Assembly: GCA_013002105.1 (NCBI GenBank)
Contig: JABDKS010000248.1
Coordinates: forward strand, 1 to 13,934
Source: Pirellulaceae bacterium
Lineage (GTDB): Bacteria; Planctomycetota; Planctomycetia; Pirellulales; Pirellulaceae
DNA length: 13,934 nt
Reading direction: 5' to 3'
A model generated the notes under the pieces. That model made no database searches and had not been told where the DNA came from. It saw only the letters and a program-made list of their open reading frames with translations. Positions 7,819 to 13,934 of the stretch are shown here, one piece after another (positions within the stretch are counted from its first letter, which is position 1; each line of letters starts with the position of its first letter). Both the position numbers and the translations under genes were made by a program.

Positions 7819-8469
7819 TCACTCCGCCTCGGATTGTTGAAACTCGTTCATCAATTCGCCCAGGCGAGCCATCGCGCGAATATAGCGTTTGCTGGCAGCC
7901 GACGTCTCGATCCCCAAGACTTTGGCGGTTTCCACGTTGGAGAGTTCCTCGAAGTGCCGCAATGCGATCACTTCACGATCGATCGGGTCCATCTGATTCA
8001 ATGTGGCTTCCAGGCGTTCGATTCGCTCGGCACGGGCAACGATCTCACTGACGGCTGTCATTGGCCCGGCCAGTTGGGCTGCGATCGCCAGCGAAGTGTG
8101 CGGTGATGTGGCATGCTGTTGCAGGGAAACCTCTTTGCGGACGTCTCGCATTTCCGCTTGCACGTGCTGACGGTGCAAATCGACAAGCTGTTGTCCCGTG
8201 ACGAGCCGCAACCACAGGAACGGTTGCATTTCATCGTGTTGGGCGAAATGATCCAGTCGTTTTGCCGCCGCGATAAAGGTTTCCTGTAACACGTCCGAAT
8301 CGGAGATACGCCCGGCAAGTCGGTAATCGAGTCGGAAGCGGACGATCCGCCGCAATCGTTCGCGATAACGAGAAAAGATTTCCGCCAGTGCGTTTTGGTC
8401 GCCCGCGCGCATCCCCGCGACGAGAGCGACAGGTAGATCCGCATCGGGACGGCTGGACGGGTCAGACAT
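7819..8469 (-). CDS. ECF-type RNA polymerase sigma factor (planctomycete, kinase-linked)
   Basis: A 216-residue sigma-70 family protein of extracytoplasmic-function type. Region 2 spans about residues 25-100, with the core-binding/-10-recognition segment ISDSDVLQETFIAAAKRLDHF around 55-75. A linker of about 45 residues follows. Region 4 (about 150-205) carries a helix-turn-helix: LNQMDPIDREVIALRHFEELS, then TAKVLGIETSAASKRYIRAMARL. I chose the ATG at 8469 (MSDPSSRPDADLPVAL). An in-frame ATG at 8529 would add 20 residues without family character and would overlap the region right after a candidate -10 box. No anti-sigma factor gene is adjacent. Instead a membrane Ser/Thr kinase follows after 7 bp, a pairing known in planctomycetes, so sigma activity may be controlled by phosphorylation. 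That control is inferred from gene order. Confidence 0.92.
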   Translation of the reverse strand: MSDPSSRPDADLPVALVAGMRAGDQNALAEIFSRYRERLRRIVRFRLDYRLAGRISDSDVLQETFIAAAKRLDHFAQHDEMQPFLWLRLVTGQQLVDLHRQHVQAEMRDVRKEVSLQQHATSPHTSLAIAAQLAGPMTAVSEIVARAERIERLEATLNQMDPIDREVIALRHFEELSNVETAKVLGIETSAASKRYIRAMARLGELMNEFQQSEAE

Positions 8470-8531
8470 AGGGGCAAGACGAGTGGTGAAACCAACTGAT
8501 GTTGTGAAGGAAACGTCGCTTGTGATCATCT

Positions 8532-8537
8532 ATTGTA
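8532..8537 (-). promoter_or_regulatory. Candidate -10 box for the sigma factor-kinase operon
   Basis: Reading the minus strand, TACAAT lies 62 bases upstream of the sigma factor ATG at 8469. It matches the sigma-70 -10 consensus at five of six positions. Transcription would begin near 8525 and give a leader of about 55 bases. The hexamer 17 bases upstream (GTCGGC on the minus strand) is a poor -35, so the promoter may need an activator or a different sigma factor. A two-copy 20-bp repeat begins about 25 bp upstream of this box. Confidence 0.4.
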
Positions 8538-8563
8538 CCCTCGGATCGACCGCAGCCGACTTT

Positions 8564-8603
8564 GCCATTCGTCACCTGTCAGCGCCATTCGTCGCCAGTC
8601 GGC
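8564..8603. repeat. Two tandem 20-bp direct repeats upstream of the sigma factor promoter
   Basis: Unit 1 (8564-8583) is GCCATTCGTCACCTGTCAGC and unit 2 (8584-8603) is GCCATTCGTCGCCAGTCGGC. They agree at 17 of 20 positions, including the first ten. The 20-bp period is about two helical turns. If the TACAAT at 8532-8537 is the -10 box, the repeats cover about -39 to -78, a usual place for activator sites. No third copy is seen on either side. Confidence 0.6.
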
Positions 8604-8618
8604 AAACGGGCCTTGGCA

Positions 8619-8632
8619 TTTTGGAACCAAAA
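8619..8632. repeat. Short perfect palindrome TTTTGG-AA-CCAAAA
   Basis: Six-base perfect arms flank a two-base centre. It sits between the 20-bp direct repeats and the structured RNA element. It could be a protein-binding palindrome; as RNA the two-base loop would cost the inner pair. No T-run follows on either strand, so I do not call it a terminator. Confidence 0.35.
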
Positions 8633-8652
8633 CTCCTGCCGTGCCCATTCAT

Positions 8653-8759
8653 CTATACGGCTGCAGAACCCACTGGGCGACACGATCGGGCCCGCCGAGA
8701 GAAAAAACTGCGATGATTCAGACAATCTCGGTCCTCGCCGCAGCGGGCTCGCCGTATAG
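8653..8759 (-). ncRNA. Candidate structured non-coding RNA or cis-regulatory leader, unknown class
   Basis: A 107-nt element folds into one long rod. P1 pairs 8751-8759 with 8653-8661 (CTATACGGC with its perfect complement, 9 bp). P2 pairs 8741-8750 with 8666-8675 (10 bp). P3 pairs 8735-8739 with 8676-8680 (5 bp). P4 pairs 8726-8731 with 8695-8700 (6 bp). A 4-nt bulge lies between P1 and P2, a single bulged base at 8740 between P2 and P3, and an asymmetric internal loop (3 and 14 nt) between P3 and P4. Two P2 pairs (8748/8668 and 8744/8672) are G-U when read on the minus strand but A-C mismatches on the plus strand, which points to transcription from the minus strand. The apical loop holds a six-T run on that strand. 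It lies 184 nt upstream of the sigma factor ATG, so it could be a long leader or a free-standing RNA. I do not recognise the class: SRP, 6S and tRNA signatures are not apparent. Confidence 0.5.
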
Positions 8760-8806
8760 GTCCTTAGCGGGCAACTTGACCCACCGAAAATCAACTCATC
8801 CCCATT

Positions 8807-8811
8807 GAGGA
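8807..8811 (+). promoter_or_regulatory. Shine-Dalgarno sequence GAGGA of the EF-hand gene
   Basis: GAGGA ends 8 bases before the ATG at 8820, a normal spacing. This is one of the few convincing Shine-Dalgarno sequences in the window and it fixes the start. The alternative TTG at 8805 overlaps this site and would add five charged or polar residues before the signal peptide. Confidence 0.65.
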
Positions 8812-8819
8812 ACCCAGGT

Positions 8820-9245
8820 ATGAAACGCACCACGATCGCATTGGCACTACTGTTGGCCGCCCTGTTCACCGTCGACGCATCGGCTCAACGTCCCGATAAA
8901 CCCGGCGGCAAGCGAGGCGAAGCCGGACAACGTGCAAAAGCCGGCCAGGACGGAGCGAAGCAAAACGGCGCCAAACTTGGCGCACGGGGTGCCGCCGAAC
9001 GCGACCCTGCACAATTGGTTGCCCGAATGATGCAAGAGTTCGATAAGGATGGCGACCAAAAGCTGGACGTGCAAGAACTGACCGCACTGCTGAAGTCGAT
9101 GCGTGAGCGTCGCGGACAAGCCGGCGGGCGACCCGGTGGACGTCCCGACGGGGCGCAAGCAGGAGCACGCCGACGACCTGGTGGAGGTCCCGACGGTCAA
9201 GGCAAACCGGGTGGCGATCAACCCAAGCGTCCCAGCGCCGAGTGA
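8820..9245 (+). CDS. Small secreted EF-hand protein, Gly/Arg/Pro-rich
   Basis: A 141-residue protein. Residues 1-22 (MKRTTIALALLLAALFTVDA followed by SA) are a clear Sec signal peptide, with likely cleavage after the ASA at 20-22, before Q23. The mature chain is rich in Gly, Arg, Lys, Pro and Gln. In the middle it has one canonical EF-hand loop, DKDGDQKLDVQE (75-86), with D75, D77, D79, D83 and E86 in calcium-ligand positions. The flanking helices AQLVARMMQEF and LTALLKSMRER complete the hand. The tail repeats GGRPGGRPDG/GGGPDGQGKPGG-like low-complexity sequence. It lies 145 bp upstream of the cytochrome-like/DUF1553 gene on the same strand. Small secreted EF-hand proteins are common beside such genes in planctomycetes; the partner or function is not known. 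Single EF-hands usually pair, so dimerisation is plausible. Confidence 0.8.
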   Translation: MKRTTIALALLLAALFTVDASAQRPDKPGGKRGEAGQRAKAGQDGAKQNGAKLGARGAAERDPAQLVARMMQEFDKDGDQKLDVQELTALLKSMRERRGQAGGRPGGRPDGAQAGARRRPGGGPDGQGKPGGDQPKRPSAE

Positions 9246-9251
9246 CGTTTT

Positions 9252-9267
9252 GCGGACCACGGTCCGC
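9252..9267 (+). terminator. Perfect hairpin after the EF-hand gene, no T-tract
   Basis: GCGGACC (9252-9258) and GGTCCGC (9261-9267) are perfect complementary 7-base arms around AC; sterically the loop would be at least four bases. It lies 6 bases after the EF-hand stop codon. No T-run follows (TAAGATGAAT), so intrinsic termination would be weak. It could instead stabilise the 3' end or lower read-through into the downstream cytochrome-like gene. A protein-binding palindrome is the alternative. Confidence 0.4.
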
Positions 9268-9390
9268 TAAGATGAATGATTGATTGGCTGGAAGCTCGTT
9301 TGCACCGAACCGGTGGAAACGAGCGAGCCTTTGCGGTTGCGATCAACGCGACCACTTTTCGACGGCGAACGTTAGCGAGAGAGATGGACC

Positions 9391-12102
9391 ATGATTCTGC
9401 GAGCCCTTTGCTGCTTCACTCTGTTGGTCGGATGGACGTTCCAGGCGTCTGCCGATCCGCTGACACCAGAACAGACAAAATTTTTTGAAACCAAGATTCG
9501 TCCAGTCTTGGTCAAAGAGTGCTACGGATGTCACAGCAGCAAAGCGGGCAATGCGCGAGGCGGGTTGCGGTTGGACAATCAACGGCTGATGCAGCTTGGT
9601 GGGGACAGCGGCCCGGCAATCGTGGCCGGGGATCTGGACGAAAGTCTCCTGTTCAATGCAATCATGCACGAAGACTTCGTGATGCCGCCCAAACGAAAAC
9701 TCTCGGATGACGTGATTGCAGATTTTCGTCAATGGATTTTGATGGGCGCGCCGGACCCGCGGGTGACAGAGATTGCGGAGATCAAGTCGACGATTTCGGA
9801 AGACGATATTTCCGATGCCAAACAAAATTTCTGGGCTTACAAAAAGCCGGTCACGCCAACCACGCCTGATGTCAACCAATCCGACTGGCCCCGCAACGAC
9901 ATTGATCACTTCGTTCTGGCAAAATTGGAACAAGCCAACCTGACACCCAGCAGCGACGCGGAATCGTACAAAGTACTGCGGCGGCTTTGTTTTGACTTAG
10001 TAGGATTGCCACCCAATCCCGAGCAAATCGAATTCTTTCAGAAGAAATGGCAACAGGACCCCGACGCGGCGGTCGCTTGGGTCGTTGATCGACTGCTGGC
10101 GATGGATCAATTCGGCGAACGCTGGGGGCGGCATTGGTTGGATGTCGCGCGATACGCCGAATCCACTGGCCGCGAGGTGAACATGACGTATCCACATGCC
10201 TGGCGATATCGCGACTACGTGATTGATGCTTTCAACGACGACAAACCATTCGATCGTTTCGTGCAGGAACAGATTGCCGGTGATTTGTTGCCCGTTGATG
10301 ACGATACCCAATGGGCAAAGAACTTGATCGCAACCGGGTTTTTGGCGATGGGTACGAAGAACGTTAATGAAAATAACGGCCGACAGTTTGCTGCTGACCT
10401 GGTTGACGAACAAATTGACACGACCACGCGTGTTTTTCTGGGAACGTCGGTCGCCTGTGCCCGCTGCCACGATCATAAATTCGATCCGATTCCGCAGACC
10501 GATTACTACGCCATGGCGGGAATCTTTGAAAGCACACAGACCTATTTTGGAAACCCACCGTCCAAATTCGGCAACCTCAGCGACCTGCAAACCAAACGCA
10601 AGAGCAGCTTGATTCTGTTGCCGATCGATGATCCCAATCCGTTTGATAAACGATTGACTCGAGCGGAAATGGACGAGATGGGACAGCAGATTCAACAGTC
10701 GGGCCAGGAGCTGATTGAATTGCGTCGCAATCGCAACAATCCTGGTAACGCACAAAACGCGATCGCCAGCTTGGCTCGATTATCGAACGTGCGAGCCGAC
10801 TTGTCGGCCAAATTGGCCGTGGTCGACGATCAGGGCAACCCGCGCAGTTACTGCATGGGTGTGCAAGATACGGCGACGCCACAGAACGCGAGACTGCTAG
10901 TGCGAGGCGAAGTCGACGAGCCGGGGCAAATCGTCTCGCGTGGGTTTCCGCAAGTGTTGACCAATGCATCGGCGACGATTCCCGCTAGTCATAGTGGCCG
11001 GTTGGAACTTGCCCGTTGGATTGGCAGCGCTGAAAACCCGCTGACAGCGCGAGTGATGGTCAATCGTGTTTGGCAACATCTGATTGGTCAAGGAATCGTC
11101 ACGACGACCGAAAACTTTGGGGTGACCGGTCAGGCGCCGACGCATCCCGAGTTGCTCGATTACCTGGCGACGCGATTCGTCGATTCGGATTGGTCGGTCA
11201 AGTCATTGATTCGTGACATCGCCACATCGCGTGTCTATCGAATCAGCAGTGCGTACGACGAAAAGAAATTCCAGTATGATCCGGACAACGCGCTTGTGTG
11301 GCGTGCCAACGCGCGACGATTGGACGCTGAAGCCCTTCGCGATGCGATGCTCAGTATCAGCGGCGAATTGGATACGGATCGACCACGGGCGTCGGATGTC
11401 GCCAAAGCCGGTTTCACACGCGTTCGCAACGGTCGTTTGGAAGACCCGCGTCAACAACTTCGATCGACGGTCGAAAAGATGGGGCAGGAGACGCGGGACG
11501 CGATGCAGCAACGATTTCGCCAATCCCGCCAAGGAGGGTTCCAAGGTGGTCGGCCGACTTTTGGTGGGCAGCGACCCAACGGATCACGCTTTGGTGGCGG
11601 CGGAGCATCGTCCAATGAACGGCGGCAACGGTACGCGGAGATGCAAGCGGTGCAGAAGAAGATTGCATCGCTTGTCAACAAACAACCGCTGGATGTCGAA
11701 GACGCCAAATACCGCAGTGTCTACATGCCGATCGTTCGTGACGAAGTTCCACGGTCACTTTATGTTTTTGACTTTGCCGAATCGTCGATGGTGGTCGGGA
11801 CACGCGAATCGTCCAATACGCCCAATCAAGCGCTTTACATGATGAACAACTCGTTTGTGATTCAGCAGAGCGAAGCCTTGGCGAAACGACTCGAAAAAGA
11901 GAATCAATCGATCAAGGACCAGATCGCTGCGGCCTATTTGTTGGTCTACGGTCGACCGCCCACCAGTGGCGAACGCGCCGCGACGGCCAAGTTTTTTGCC
12001 ACCTTTGCTGATTCACGTGGCCGGCGATCGTTGAGTGACTTGACCATGCCGACGCTGTGCCAAAGTCTGTTTGCGTCGGCTGAATTTCGATACATCGATT
12101 AA
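9391..12102 (+). CDS. Full-length PSCyt1 / DUF1549 / DUF1553 protein with two CxxCH motifs
   Basis: A 903-residue exported protein. Residues 1-21 form a signal peptide (hydrophobic CCFTLLVGW, cleavage probably after ASA at 19-21). PSCyt1 (about 25-120) has CYGCH (C44, C47, H48) and FVMPP with M98 as possible axial ligand. DUF1549 (about 165-380) has the family stretches LCFDLVGLPPNP, FGERWGRHWLDVARYAES and a second haem-type motif CARCH (C356, C359, H360) followed by DHKFDPI. The segment 385-485 is shorter than in many relatives. DUF1553 (about 510-900) begins around RLLVRGEVDEPG and includes NPLTARVMVNRVWQHLIGQG and VYGRPPTSGER. A Gly/Arg/Gln-rich insertion interrupts it at about 690-760. 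Function is not established; covalent haem binding in the periplasm is inferred from the motifs. It is followed after 78 bp by the DUF1501 gene, its usual partner, so the two are likely co-transcribed. Confidence 0.93.
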   Translation: MILRALCCFTLLVGWTFQASADPLTPEQTKFFETKIRPVLVKECYGCHSSKAGNARGGLRLDNQRLMQLGGDSGPAIVAGDLDESLLFNAIMHEDFVMPPKRKLSDDVIADFRQWILMGAPDPRVTEIAEIKSTISEDDISDAKQNFWAYKKPVTPTTPDVNQSDWPRNDIDHFVLAKLEQANLTPSSDAESYKVLRRLCFDLVGLPPNPEQIEFFQKKWQQDPDAAVAWVVDRLLAMDQFGERWGRHWLDVARYAESTGREVNMTYPHAWRYRDYVIDAFNDDKPFDRFVQEQIAGDLLPVDDDTQWAKNLIATGFLAMGTKNVNENNGRQFAADLVDEQIDTTTRVFLGTSVACARCHDHKFDPIPQTDYYAMAGIFESTQTYFGNPPSKFGNLSDLQTKRKSSLILLPIDDPNPFDKRLTRAEMDEMGQQIQQSGQELIELRRNRNNPGNAQNAIASLARLSNVRADLSAKLAVVDDQGNPRSYCMGVQDTATPQNARLLVRGEVDEPGQIVSRGFPQVLTNASATIPASHSGRLELARWIGSAENPLTARVMVNRVWQHLIGQGIVTTTENFGVTGQAPTHPELLDYLATRFVDSDWSVKSLIRDIATSRVYRISSAYDEKKFQYDPDNALVWRANARRLDAEALRDAMLSISGELDTDRPRASDVAKAGFTRVRNGRLEDPRQQLRSTVEKMGQETRDAMQQRFRQSRQGGFQGGRPTFGGQRPNGSRFGGGGASSNERRQRYAEMQAVQKKIASLVNKQPLDVEDAKYRSVYMPIVRDEVPRSLYVFDFAESSMVVGTRESSNTPNQALYMMNNSFVIQQSEALAKRLEKENQSIKDQIAAAYLLVYGRPPTSGERAATAKFFATFADSRGRRSLSDLTMPTLCQSLFASAEFRYID

Positions 12103-12109
12103 ACCCATA

Positions 12110-12137
12110 GCGTCGGGAGGTAGCCCAACGCCCTTTT
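12110..12137 (+). terminator. Weak hairpin plus T4 between the DUF1553 and DUF1501 genes
   Basis: GCGTCGGG (12110-12117) pairs with CCCAACGC (12124-12131): seven pairs with one C-A mismatch and a six-base loop. It is followed by CCTTTTC. It is too weak to isolate the two genes but could attenuate the downstream DUF1501 gene. The mismatch would be a G-U pair if read on the minus strand, so orientation is uncertain. Confidence 0.25.
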
Positions 12138-12180
12138 CTATGCAACGGACAACGTTTGCGATTTTGAAAGAGAATTGACC

Positions 12181-13578
12181 ATGAACCAACTATCACGACG
12201 CCAAATTTTGCAACAAGTTTCTGCAGGGTTTGGATACATGGCGTTTGCGGGGATGAGCAGCATGGCCCGTGGTGCGGATTCACCGCAGTCGGATACCCGT
12301 TCGACTAATCCGCTCTCGCCAAAATCGCCGCATTTTGCCGCCAAAGCAAAACGAGTGATCTTTTTGTGCATGCAAGGTGGACCGTCGCATGTGGATACGT
12401 TTGACTACAAGCCTGCCTTGGAGCGTGATCACGGTAAGAGCGGCAAGTATGGTGGGCAGTTGCTGAAGTCACCGTTTGATTTCCAACAGCACGGCGAGAG
12501 TGGTTTGTGGATCTCGGACATCTTTTCGAACGTTGCCAAGCATGCCGATGATTTGTGCTTGATCCGATCGATGCAGTGTGATCAGCCGGTTCATCCCGGT
12601 GCGATGACACAGATGCATACCGGTACCGCGCAGTTTGTTCGTCCGTCCATCGGAGCTTGGACGTTGTACGGCCTGGGAACAGAGAACGACAGTTTACCCG
12701 GCTTCGTTTCGCTCAGTCCTCCCTCGGGGAGTGCGCGCAACTACGGCAGCGCTTTTTTGCCGGCGATTTATGGCGGTACCAAAGTCGGGCGAGGCGGCGG
12801 CAGAGTGTCGCGTTTCATTCCGGGTGCCGGCAACGAATCGGTACCCGACATCAAGAATCCAAAACTCAGCGAAACGCAGCAGCGGGCACAATTGAATTTT
12901 ATTCAGTCGCTCAACCGCGACAAACTCCATCGTGACCAGAACAATCCTGGTGTCGAAGGAATCATTGAATCGTACGAATTGGCGTTCCGGATGCAGGGTG
13001 CGATGCCCGAATTGATGGATACATCCAAGGAATCAGCGACGACGTTAGCGATGTACGGCGCCGACGGTGGACCGACCGAAAGCTTTGGCAAGCAGTGCCT
13101 GCTCGCGCGACGTTTTGTCGAAGCTGGCGTGCGATTCGTCGAAGTCACGCATGGAAACTGGGACCAGCATGTCCGTTTGGAATCCGATCACCGAGCCAGG
13201 GCTGAAGCTTGTGATCAACCGATCGCAGGGCTGTTGCAAGACCTCAAGCAACGAGATTTGTTGAAAGACACGCTTGTGATTTGGGGTGGTGAATTTGGTC
13301 GAACCCCAGCGGCACAGGGCGCTGATGGGCGGAATCACAACAACAAGGGTTACACGACCTGGATGGCGGGCGGAGGAGTCAAGGGTGGACTCAGCTACGG
13401 CGCGACGGATGAACATGGATACGAATCGGTCGAAGACAATTGCCACATACACGACTGGCACGCAACGATTTTGCATCTGTTGGGGTTGGACCACGAGCAG
13501 TTGACCTACCGCTACGCCGGCCGCGATTTTCGCCTGACCGACGTCCACGGAAACGTGATGAACAAGATCATCGCGTAA
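12181..13578 (+). CDS. DUF1501 protein, Tat-exported, sulfatase-fold-like
   Basis: A 465-residue protein. The ATG at 12181 gives MNQLSRRQILQQ followed by a hydrophobic segment to about residue 30, a twin-arginine type signal (SRRQIL). The TTG six bases upstream is less likely. DUF1501 features are present in order: FLCMQGGPSHVDTFDYKP (61-78), VHPGAMTQMHTG (138-148), SFGKQCLLARRFVEAGVRFVEV (301-322), HGNWDQH (324-330), LVIWGGEFGRTP (365-376), NHNNKGYTTWMAGGGVKGG (385-403) and IHDWHATILHLLGLDHEQLTYRYAGRDFRLTD (423-454). The family shares the alkaline phosphatase/sulfatase fold, with His/Asp metal-ligand candidates in these motifs. Many members have RDHNP or RDHNN where this one has RNHNN (N385). 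It lies 78 bp after the DUF1553 gene, the typical pairing. Substrate unknown; Tat export suggests folding or cofactor loading before transport. Confidence 0.93.
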   Translation: MNQLSRRQILQQVSAGFGYMAFAGMSSMARGADSPQSDTRSTNPLSPKSPHFAAKAKRVIFLCMQGGPSHVDTFDYKPALERDHGKSGKYGGQLLKSPFDFQQHGESGLWISDIFSNVAKHADDLCLIRSMQCDQPVHPGAMTQMHTGTAQFVRPSIGAWTLYGLGTENDSLPGFVSLSPPSGSARNYGSAFLPAIYGGTKVGRGGGRVSRFIPGAGNESVPDIKNPKLSETQQRAQLNFIQSLNRDKLHRDQNNPGVEGIIESYELAFRMQGAMPELMDTSKESATTLAMYGADGGPTESFGKQCLLARRFVEAGVRFVEVTHGNWDQHVRLESDHRARAEACDQPIAGLLQDLKQRDLLKDTLVIWGGEFGRTPAAQGADGRNHNNKGYTTWMAGGGVKGGLSYGATDEHGYESVEDNCHIHDWHATILHLLGLDHEQLTYRYAGRDFRLTDVHGNVMNKIIA

Positions 13579-13764
13579 GTAGGTGGCATGCGAGTCGCTT
13601 AAAGAAATGTGATACGGCATCGTTTCAGACGCATCCCGTTGGGATCGTTCTTCGTGCCGAATCGTACGCGACAAATGAGAAGATCGCTCATTGGGAACCA
13701 ATTCTGGTCCGCTATCATTGGTGGGAAGGTTTCCATTACCTCGCGTAGAACGCTTGTAAGGATT
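13579..13764. other. Intergenic region with several small hairpins before the transposase
   Basis: A non-coding stretch of 186 bp. Small perfect hairpins occur at ATCCC-GTT-GGGAT (13633-13645), AATGAG-7 nt-CTCATT (13674-13692), ATTGG-GAA-CCAAT (13690-13702, overlapping the previous one) and GCGT-AGA-ACGC (13743-13753). The first could end the DUF1501 transcript, as CGTTCTT follows, although it is weak. The others may form the subterminal hairpin structures that IS200/IS605-type transposases recognise at element ends. I cannot place the left element boundary from one copy. Confidence 0.4.
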
Positions 13765-13934
13765 ATGTCCACGTACGCTAGCCTGCATTATCACATTGTG
13801 TTCAACACCAAACTACGAACGAAGTTCTTACATCGGACTTGGGAAACCAGGTTGCATGAGTATCTAGGTGGCATCGCACGTCAATTGGAGGCTTACCCAC
13901 AGGGCATCGGCGGTGTAGAGGACCACGTCCATCT
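13765..13934 (+). CDS. IS200/IS605-like Y1 (HUH) transposase, REP-associated type, N-terminal part
   Basis: The open frame starts at the ATG at 13765 and runs off the right edge after 56 complete codons. It begins MSTYASLHYHIVFNTKLRTK and continues with RLHEYLGGIARQLEAYPQGIGGVEDHVHL. The SLHYHIVFxTK start, the EYLGG stretch and the G-V-x-D-H-V-H motif are those of Y1 transposases of the IS200/IS605 superfamily; H-V-H is the metal-binding HUH motif (residues 54-56). The catalytic tyrosine lies beyond the window. These enzymes cut and join single-stranded DNA at hairpins, and some members act on dispersed REP palindromes. AAGGA at 13758-13762 resembles a Shine-Dalgarno sequence but sits only two bases before the ATG. 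Whether the gene is intact cannot be told here. Confidence 0.88.
   Translation, partial: MSTYASLHYHIVFNTKLRTKFLHRTWETRLHEYLGGIARQLEAYPQGIGGVEDHVH

Noticed and set aside
8470..8529. Alternative start of the sigma factor at 8529
   Set aside because: The extra 20 residues (MITSDVSFTTSVGFTTRLAP) are unlike the family. They would leave almost no leader after the candidate -10 box.
8653..8759. Reading the structured element as a tRNA, SRP RNA or 6S RNA
   Set aside because: There is no cloverleaf or T-loop, no GGAAGCAG-type SRP core, and the length and bubble layout do not match 6S RNA.
9997..10755. Minus-strand open frame of 252 codons opposite the DUF1549 region
   Set aside because: Its sequence is shaped by the opposite coding strand and shows no recognisable motif or start signal.
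12175..12180. TTG start six bases upstream of the DUF1501 ATG
   Set aside because: The ATG at 12181 gives a normal twin-arginine signal, and nothing supports the rarer start codon.
13045..13794. Long open frame on the minus strand (249 codons) opposite the DUF1501 gene
   Set aside because: It lies antisense to a well-recognised family protein, has no domain-like composition and begins inside the downstream intergenic region. It is the usual frame shadow in this base composition.

Overview
The window looks like chromosomal DNA of a planctomycete of the Pirellulaceae, close to Rhodopirellula. The evidence is the protein families: planctomycete-type cytochrome (PSCyt1)/DUF1549/DUF1553 proteins, a DUF1501 protein, an LEPR-XLL plus dockerin giant surface protein, and an ECF sigma factor next to a membrane Ser/Thr kinase. 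GC content is moderate and most genes lack a clear Shine-Dalgarno sequence. Genus level is inferred from family content only.

Layout, left to right. (1) 1-709, minus: the N-terminal part of a PSCyt1/DUF1549 protein that runs off the left edge. (2) 710-1044: a divergent intergenic region with two inverted repeats. (3) 1045-4950, plus: a 1301-residue secreted or surface protein with an LEPR-XLL N-terminus, a LamG-like domain, five cadherin-like repeats, a choice-of-anchor-U-like domain and a dockerin. (4) 4947-7811, minus: a transmembrane Ser/Thr kinase whose stop overlaps the previous stop by 4 bp tail to tail. Seven bases upstream of it lies an ECF-type sigma factor (7819-8469), so the two form a sigma-kinase operon. 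(5) 8470-8819: a dense non-coding region with a candidate sigma-gene promoter, a 2 x 20 bp direct repeat just upstream of it, a short hairpin, and a 107-nt strongly structured element (8653-8759). The base pairing of that element, with G-U wobbles on only one strand, points to an RNA made from the minus strand. (6) 8820-13578, plus: a small secreted EF-hand protein, a full-length PSCyt1/DUF1549/DUF1553 protein and a Tat-exported DUF1501 protein, probably one functional cluster. (7) 13765 to the right edge: the start of an IS200/IS605-like (Y1, REP-associated type) transposase, preceded by several small hairpins.

The cytochrome-like/DUF1549/DUF1553 + DUF1501 pair is a hallmark planctomycete gene pair. 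Its biochemical role is not firmly established, although haem-binding motifs and export signals are visible. The sigma-kinase pair looks like a self-contained signalling module. The structured element at 8653-8759 is the best candidate for something undescribed. No tRNA, rRNA or CRISPR array was seen.
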